DNA of 64,000 nt from Datura wrightii. Lineage: Eukaryota > Streptophyta > Magnoliopsida > Solanales > Solanaceae. Location: positions 59,969,001-60,033,000 of the forward strand of contig JASDFA010000001.1 in the NCBI GenBank assembly GCA_035772735.1, in the 5' to 3' direction. A program made the translations under genes and the position numbers. This document shows positions 57,423 to 64,000 of this stretch, piece after piece. Every line of letters starts with the position of its first letter. Position 1 is the first letter of the stretch. The notes beneath the pieces are model-generated. The model was not told the origin of the DNA. It did not search any database and saw only the letters and a list, made by a program, of their open reading frames with translations.

Positions 57423-58452
57423 TTAACATTTTGCATTTTTCAGCATAGTATAAATTGAACCCTTAGCTCCTAAAATCATTTTGTCACGATTTTATTCTGA
57501 AAAACCACCTAGGAATGAAGGGAGAAGTGGGAGAACTCACCTAGGGTTCATCAATTTCATCTTCTCATCTACCAATTCTTGTAAGTATGTTACTTTAACA
57601 ATGTTTTCTTGTAATTTTACGAACTTGAATGGCTAGAACCCTTCCTCTAGGGTTGAAGCCATGAGTTATGAGTGTGTTTTTACAAATTTGCTTTGGAATT
57701 AAGTTATTGATTGTTGTTTTGTCTTGCATTCTTAATTATGGTTGTTTTTATGATTGATCACCATGAAAACACACATGTTAAACTTAGTCAAATGCTTGAG
57801 AAAGCAAACCTAGGGAAGAACATAAGAATGTAGGAAGCAAGTTCTTATCTTTTGATAAGATTTTATGGTTAGGATAGAAATATACCTAATACCTTGCTTG
57901 GTTCATAAAATGGGAAGAGAGAAAGACACCGGCTTAGATTTTTCACTCCACCACTCGCAGAAGTAGTTGTGAAGCTAAGTTTGGTTAAATGGTTGGAGGT
58001 ACAAAAGTACCCTAATCAATGGCATAACCCCAAAACCACATCCACGTAGTTAATTGCCCACTAACTAGAATTAGCATCCTCGCTCACAATGATGCAGTGA
58101 GGCTAGTTTGTCGTGTTTAGAGGCTCGAAATACCATGAACATGCAATTCTAATTATGTGAGACGACAATCTATAGGTTCATACTTAAACCATTGCAAATC
58201 GTAGTATCGCATGATTATCTGGTTTTAACTCTATGTTGCTCCTAGAGTGAATTCAGAATATTTCATTGACCATATTTAGACTTAATTAAACCTTCTCGAA
58301 AACCACTAGAATCAACACTTGCGAAAGTTAATATCACACTTGAACTTGATAGTTAGCTGAATTGGTCCAGTCCCTGTGGGTTCGACATCCGGCTCTTAAA
58401 AAGGGCCACTATATTACTTGTACGACCCGTACACTTGCGGGAATTGTCATCA
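57423..58452 (+). repeat. Element VI 5' LTR, 5'-truncated
   Basis: Matches the 3' LTR from 63421 on, almost base for base (about 580 bp comparable in the window, few differences). The first about 413 bp of the LTR (63010-63420) are missing and replaced by an unrelated block. It ends GAATTGTCATCA, after the CCCTGTGGGTTCGAC signature at 58371. Confidence 0.85.
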
Positions 58453-58458
58453 AGTTTT

Positions 58459-58476
58459 TGGTGCCGTTGCTGGGGA
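58459..58476 (+). promoter_or_regulatory. Primer binding site of element VI (Asp tRNA)
   Basis: TGGTGCCGTTGCTGGGGA, two C-to-T changes from the complement of the plant Asp tRNA 3' end, six bases after the LTR end as is usual for Athila-type elements. Confidence 0.85.
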
Positions 58477-58607
58477 CTCGGCGAAGTTTTGATAATTTAT
58501 CTGTTTTTGTGTGATTTTTAAATTTCCTTAAGTGTTGAGAAACTTGGTCTTAGTCTGACTTATTGCAGGTGACAGGTTGTCTTGCCGAGCTGGCTAAGAA
58601 TAGAGAG

Positions 58608-59960
58608 ATGCTGGAACCGTTGCTTGAACCTGAACGTCAACTCCATTTGCAAAGGAGAGTAGCTCTTGAGCAAAAGCTGAAAAGACTTCAAGAAAAGGTA
58701 CAACAACAACCACCCGCAGGACAAGCACAATTGTCACCGGAAGCAATGGCAGCCAAACCAGTTCGCGAAGTGGCAATCCCACAAGCGACTAATGTGAACT
58801 CTAGTATCTGTAAACCGGAGCCTGGAGGGAACTTTGAATTGAAGCAGAACATGGTGCAGCTGTTACATTCTAGTGGTCAATTCACTAGGATGGCACATGA
58901 GGACCAACAGCAGCACTTACAGAACTTTCTTGAGATTAGTGACACGTTTGTCCCCACCGACGTGTCCACAGATTATGTCCGACTTACCCTCTTCCCATTT
59001 TCATTGTTGGGAGAGGCAAAAAAGTGGTTGAAGGCTGAGCCACCAAACTCCATAACTGCGTGGAATGACTTGGCTAAGAAGTTCCTTATCAGATTATTTC
59101 CTTCAGGAAAGACTGCAAAGTTGAGAAGTGAAATACTGAGTTTCAAGTAGAGGCCTGATGAGAATTTATATTTGGCTTGGGAAAGATTCAAGTCATTATT
59201 GAGAGACTGTCCCCATCACCAGCAATCGAATGAAGTGCTGGCTCATACCTTTGTAGAAAGTCTAAACCCACACACAAAAATATTACTAGACTCTGCATCG
59301 GGTGGGCAAGCCTTGGAGAAGACTTATGATGAATTGTATACTTTGTTGAACAGAATTGCTCAAGGAAATCCAGAGTGGTACAGCGAGTCATCGAGAGGGG
59401 CAGGAAAGAGATCAGGGCTGATAGAGGTAGATGGTATGAATGCCTTGGCAGCATAGTTATCTTCGTTCCAGCATCAGATATTGACTCAGTTCAATAAACT
59501 GAGTATGAACCAACAACAGGGCCAGGTTAATGCAGTTCAACAAGCTCCAAGTTGGAGTGAAATTCTTGGTAATAATGGGCATAATGCAGAATCTTGTGGA
59601 GCCGATCCAGAATCAGTCAATTTCATTGGGAATGTGCAGCGGAACAATCAAAATTTTGGAAACAACTACAACAGAAATTGGCAGGGCCACCCGAATTTTT
59701 CTTGGGGTGGAAACCAAAAGTAAAGTTATCAACAACCTCAGTAGTAGCAGTATCAACAGAATAGGCAGAATGATGGCCAGTTGAGCAGCAACATTGAGGA
59801 AACATTGCAGAAAATCATGGAGACCCAGACTCAGTTAGCGGAAAATCAAGCGAGGATGGCAACAGACTTAAAGAATTAGCAAGTGGCCACCTGCAATCTT
59901 GAAAAACAAATGGGGCAGATAGCAGCTGCTCAAAACATGAGATCGCAAGGGGGATTACCA
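58608..59960 (+). pseudogene. Element VI gag, lightly damaged
   Basis: Likely start ATG at 58608 (MLEPLLEPERQLHLQ). The N-terminal part is Q-rich with a short coiled-coil look. The capsid domain is clear: FELKQNMVQLLHSSGQF, HLQNFLEISDTF, LTLFPFSLLGEAKKWLK, WNDLAKKFLIRLFPSGKTAK, then a TAG at 59148 (CAG to TAG), RPDENLYLAWERFKSLLRDC and TYDELYTLLNRIAQGN. More stops at 59454 and 59720 are also C-to-T. The single zinc knuckle (about 59551-59595) keeps H and the last C of C-x2-C-x4-H-x4-C, but the first two Cys are Ser and Leu (SEILGNNGHNAESC). One frame holds to 59720, followed by a frameshift. Confidence 0.85.
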
Positions 59961-60027
59961 AGCGACACGGATCCTAAACCACGGTAGGTCAATGCCATTA
60001 GTCTGAGAAGCGGCAAGCAATTAGCTG

Positions 60028-60996
60028 ATGCAAGGCCAACAGAGAAAAGAAAGGAGGTGCAGCCAGAGTTGGTTAGACCAGCACCAACCACCGAAAAAGG
60101 AGAAAATCAGAGTGCTGGGCAATAAAATGCTCAATCTTCATTGCAGCCAGCACAAAGACCACCACCACCATTCCCTCAGAGATTCAGAAAGAGCAAAGGA
60201 GGAATGCTTCAAAAAGTTCTTTGAGAGTTTCAAAGAACTTCACATAAATTTGCCTCTTATTGATGTTTTGCAGGGAATGCCCAAGTATGCTAAATACTTG
60301 AAAGATGTGATGGCAAACAAAGTTAGATTGGTGGATGTCTAGACGATAGCACTGACTGTGGAGTGCAGTCACAGGGTATTGAGCAAGATTTCGAAAAAGC
60401 TCAAAGACCCAGGGAGTTTTACCCTCCCCATACAAATTGGTAAAGCTGAGGTTCTACGAGCTTTGTGTGATTTAGGGGCAGCAGTTAATCTAATTCCCTT
60501 ATCTTTATTCAACACCCTGGGATTGGGAAAATCGAGGCCAATGAGGTTGATGTTGCAGCTGGCTGACAAGTCGCAAGTGACACTCGATAGAATAATAGAG
60601 GACCTTCTCATCAAAGTAGGTAAGTTTATTATACCTGCTGATTTTATTGTTCTAGATTTTCAGGTTGATGACCTGGTACCCTTAATCTTGGGATGGCCAT
60701 TCTTGGCCACCGGAGGAGCGGTGATTGATTTGAGAGCAGGGACCCTGAAAATGATGGTCGAAGAAGAAGAAGAACTCTTCCATGTTTACCAAGAAATGAA
60801 CCCATCCGCACACTGCAGAAACCTTTGTCAAGTTAGTGTGTTGTCTGAGGATGAGTGTGGGGTGGAGGATTCCATAGGTACAGGGCCAAAGGCAATGACA
60901 AGTGTTCAACCCGAGTCTGATAAAGGTCTTCAAATTGAGAAGAAGTTGGAGGAAGAGAGGACCAAAGTGGAGGCTGTTTCCTTTAAAAATCAATAG
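60028..60996 (+). CDS. Element VI gag-protease linker and retropepsin-type protease
   Basis: Same frame from about 60178: FKKFFESFKELHINLPLID, MPKYAKYLKDVM, then a single TAG (60340). The long open protease part spans 60358-60996: GSFTLPIQIGKAEVLRALCD, DLGAAVNLIPLSLFNTLGLG (active-site Asp at 60469) and VPLILGWPFLATGGAVIDL. The D-L-G-A active site and the ILG-x-PFL-x-T motif near the C-terminus are the normal pair for plant Athila/Tat proteases, and 213 codons here are free of stops. The acidic tail (EEEEELFHVYQEMN) precedes where reverse transcriptase would normally follow; instead the frame ends at a TAG. No ATG starts it, so it would be made as part of a gag-protease polyprotein. Confidence 0.75.
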
Positions 60997-62971
60997 AAAA
61001 GGAGATGGTTCTCGAACGGGAACCCAGGTATGAGGATGTCCTAAAAAGGACAGTCCACGTCATGCCGCGACGAAAAATTAGGCGCTGCTTGGGAGGCAAC
61101 CCAAGGGTACCTCAGGTACAAATTGTTTAATTTTGATTTTGTGTTGATTTTGTTGTTTTCATTATCTTTGTGTTTTTGGTGGAAAGTTAAGCACAGATGG
61201 AAGGGAAGTCTGAGTACCGAGAAGGAGGAAGCTAAGAAGCAGGAAATAGAAGGAGTGTGGGGTCAAACACCCACCTAGGAGAACTTGAAGAAAAGCATGC
61301 TTTTAGCTTGGGATAGAGGCTCAGGGAGTAGTTCTCGTCCTTTAAATTTTAATTTGATGCTATGAGGACATAACATGATTTAAGTGTGGGGTGAGAAAAA
61401 TTTCAAAATTTTTGTGCTTAACAAAATTTTTTTGGTGAATGTAATGCTTGTGAGGAATTTATGAGAAATTTGAAAAACTTTTATGAGTCAAGCATGAATT
61501 CAGCACCCGTTGGTTTTTCTTTTCGGTTCTTTTTCGATGGGGGGTCTTTGAACCGAAGAATAAAAACTTTCTTTTTCTTTTCTTTGTCTGTATATAATGA
61601 TTTTAGTCATAGCTATGGATTGTTTCCAACGATGGATGGATGACGACCATCTTGAGGAAAAATTAGTCGATAGGTTGTGGGTTTGTGAACCCGTAGCTAA
61701 TCGATGCTTGATGTTCTTGTTATGGGCTATAAATGATTGTAAGACGCAAGTATGTTCAGTGTTGAGGCATGCAAGTGTATAACTTTGTGTGAGACACTTA
61801 GGTTCTTGAATTTGACTCAATATGATTGAAGCTTAATTCTGAATTCTTATGATAAGCTGAGTAAGAGTCTGCTGAATGTGTCTTGATTTGAGCATGTGCC
61901 ATGAGTGTAAGGTTTTTGAGTATTCTGTGCTATTGTGGAATGTCTAGAACTTTCCTTGTGTGTATATAAAATGAAATGAAGGATGAGAATTGTAGGAAAT
62001 GATTTAGGCATTTCTTTGAAGGAACCTAAATGTTATCCCTCATTTTACCTACCTTGAATAATTAATCCTAGTTAGCCCCATTGAGCCTTGAGCCTATTCT
62101 TTGATAGCTGCAACATAAGCTTAATCCTTTTTCTTTCATTAGCCTTAAATTTGATCCAAAACTCCTAAGCGCTTAAGTGAATAATCCGAAAGAGTAAAGG
62201 AGTGAGAAAAAAATTAAAAAGAAGGAAAAATGAAAGTTGTGAAAGTTGAGAAAGGTCAAGGGTGCACTTGTTTGAATATGGTTGAGTATTAGTAGGGAGT
62301 AAGAAAATAAATTAATGAAAAGTTACTTATAGAACTCCTTACTAATAAGCCAAAAGTGCCTAAAGAAAGGGGGAACAAAAGAGGAAAAAGAAAGCTGAAA
62401 GGAGAAAAAGGTGAAGTAAGGGAAAGGAAGTTAGTGATGAGGGCGTGATGTATTAAAAGCGCTTAGGGCAGATAGTCACTATTATTGGCCATAATAGTAC
62501 CTACCCGTCCCTTTGCTACATTACAACCTAAGAAGTCCTACTTGATCTTACATTCATACATCCTCAAATTAGTGGAATAAAACACTAAGGGCAAGCTTAT
62601 GGGTCATTACATGATGCATGTGAATTCTTTGTGAGAGTGAGCGTAATTCTATTCATGTACCCACACATGTTGTGATTTAAAAAGTTTTTGTGCGTGAAAA
62701 TGGGTAAATCTCATTCCGTGAGGACACATGTTGAATGAAGGATATAATTCATGTGGGATTTCTTAATCAGTTGATTTGCATGAGTTTGCTAAGATCGAGA
62801 GTCGCTTCTTGAGGTTAAGAAGTATTAGCGTAGTTGTATTTCATTTCAATAATTAAATCGTGCATGCTCTATTGTTAACTTGCTATCTTAAATAATCAGT
62901 ATAGCCATAGCCTGAATTCTCTTGCTAAATTAGCTATGGGTGAGTCTCCATAGGCATGAAATGTAAAAGGT
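60997..62971 (+). other. 3' untranslated region of element VI
   Basis: Long non-coding region that begins with the GGCGCTGCTTGGGAGGCAAC word and then a first TTTAAGTGTGGGG (61379-61391), followed by about 1.2 kb with the same landmarks as 1540-2908 of element 0. The second TTTAAGTGTGGGG (62993-63005) is the real polypurine tract next to the LTR. ORFs at 61461-61820 are unsupported. Confidence 0.7.
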
Positions 62972-63009
62972 TTGTTCGAGGACGAACAAGGCTTTAAGTG
63001 TGGGGTAGG
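62972..63009 (+). promoter_or_regulatory. Hairpin and polypurine tract of element VI
   Basis: A 7-bp perfect stem TTGTTCG-AGGA-CGAACAA (62972-62989), then GGCTTTAAGTGTGGGGTAGG (62990-63009) before the LTR. Confidence 0.85.
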
Positions 63010-64000
63010 TGATCGTGGGAAAAATAGCATGCCCGAGTGATGCTTTATAACTTGGTTTTGTCTTGTTTATCGAATTAATTATATGCATTCTCATGTAATT
63101 TTATGTAAATGTGAATATATACTAACCAACATGATTAGTCCTTGTTTTTGAAGGTTAATAATGCATTTGAGGAACTAATTCATGATTTGGTGAAGTGGAG
63201 GAATGGAATCAAGAGCAAAACGTGAAAGTCAACAAGAAAACATGCAATAACTGGCACCCTGCGCGATAGGGGTCGTGGCACGCTGCCAACGCGGCAACAC
63301 TTGGCCAAAAATTGCATTTTTTGGCACATTCCAGTGAGGGTACGCGTTACCTCCGTGTCACGGAGGTCAAGTAGGGCGTTCAGCTCCGTGACACGTTGCT
63401 GTTCCACCACAGGCCAAATTTTGCATTTTTTCAGCATAGTATAAATTGAACCCTTAGCTCCTAAAATCATTTTCTCGCGATTTTATTCTGAAAAACCACC
63501 TAGGAGTGAAGGGAGAAGTGGGAGAACTCACCTAGGGTTCATCAATTTCATCTTCTCATCTACCAATTCTTTTAAGTATGTTACTTTAACAATGTTTTCT
63601 TGTAATTTTACGAACTTGAATGGCTAGAACCCTTCCTCTAGGGTTGAAGCCATGAGTTATGAGTGTGTTTTTACGAATTTGCTTTGGAATTAAGTTATTG
63701 ATTGTTGTTTTGTCTTGCATTCATAATTATGGTTGTTTTTATGATTGATCACCATGAAAACACACATGTTAAACTTAGGCAAATGCTTGAGAAAGCAAAC
63801 CAAGGGAAGAACATAAAAATGTAGGAAGCAAGTTCTTATCTTTTGATAAGATTTTGTGGTTAGGATAGAAATATACCTAATACCTTGCTTGGTTGATAAA
63901 ATAGGAAGAGAGAAAGACGCCGGCTAAGATTTGTCACTCCACCACTCGTTGAAGTAGTTGTGAAGCTAAGTTTGGTTAAATGGTTTGAGGTACGAAAGTA
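63010..64000 (+). repeat. Element VI 3' LTR, cut by the window end
   Basis: Starts TGATCGTGGG. A GC-rich, palindromic block (CCTCCGTGTCACGGAGG, CTCCGTGACACG) lies at 63255-63410, 245-400 bp into the LTR. From 63421 on it repeats 57423 onward. Extrapolating from the 5' copy, about 450 bp more lie beyond the window. Confidence 0.85.

Larger units (their letters stand above)
57423..64000 (+). mobile_element. Element VI: Athila/Tat-like element with gag and protease only
   Basis: 5' LTR (5' part missing), Asp-tRNA primer site, gag, protease, long 3' untranslated region, hairpin, polypurine tract and the first 991 bp of the 3' LTR, which leaves the window. The internal region is only 4.55 kb: protease at 60358-60996 is followed within 100 bp by the end-of-coding word GGCGCTGCTTGGGAGGCAAC (61083-61102). 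Reverse transcriptase, RNase H and integrase are therefore absent. It would need those proteins from another element. Confidence 0.85.

Noticed and set aside
61461..61820. ORFs on both strands in the 3' region of element VI
   Set aside because: The corresponding part of element 0 (about 1470-1700) does not keep either frame, so it is non-coding.
1..64000. tRNA, rRNA, organelle-derived or bacterial genes
   Set aside because: No cloverleaf-like or rRNA sequence, and no plastid or mitochondrial gene words were noticed; the tRNA-like matches are primer binding sites of retrotransposons.

Overview
This is a plant nuclear, intergenic window. It is built almost entirely of nested Ty3/Gypsy LTR retrotransposons, all of them broken. 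Two lineages are present: chromodomain-bearing elements with an initiator-Met tRNA primer site (Del/Tekay-like), and Athila/Tat-like elements with an Asp-tRNA primer site, a TTTAAGTGTGGGG-type polypurine tract and, in two cases, a third ORF of the 'putative plant transposon protein' kind. The family mix suggests a dicot, probably a Solanaceae species; that is inference from general familiarity, not a search. No intact host gene, rRNA, tRNA or CRISPR array was found.

Layout. (0) 1-3993 and 13993-14240: 3' end of a + strand Athila-like element (third ORF, 3' untranslated region, 3' LTR), split by (I) 3994-13987, a complete but decayed minus-strand chromovirus. 14241-17358: a small gene-like remnant (TATA box, pyrimidine-rich leader, possible intron, two matching ORF halves) broken by a minus-strand solo LTR at 15067-17115 with a perfect target duplication. 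(III) 17395-38107: a + strand chromovirus whose integrase was hit by (IV) 22941-31052, a minus-strand chromovirus, and whose 3' LTR was hit by a coding-free Athila-type derivative (32443-37645) and then by a minus-strand Athila-like element (38108-40704 plus 50383-54483). That last element was itself split by (V) 40705-50377, a + strand chromovirus. 54484-57422 is an unassigned block that looks like part of a long LTR. (VI) 57423-64000 and beyond: a + strand Athila/Tat-like element carrying only gag and protease, with a truncated 5' LTR and a 3' LTR running off the window.

How the parts relate. Each element keeps some of the reverse-transcription signals (LTR ends, primer binding site, polypurine tract), but all pol genes carry stops, frameshifts or lost catalytic residues, so none can move on its own. 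Insertion order follows from who interrupts whom: III is older than IV, than the coding-free element and than the minus Athila-like element; the minus Athila-like element is older than V; element 0 is older than I.

The most interesting signal is a small hairpin, nearly always with an AGGA loop, that sits 16-20 nt upstream of the 3' LTR in all eight elements whose 3' end is visible. It occurs in both lineages, and its stem differs between elements with pairing kept. A second recurrent pattern is a GC-rich, palindrome-rich block about 80-680 bp into nearly every LTR family, each with its own motif.
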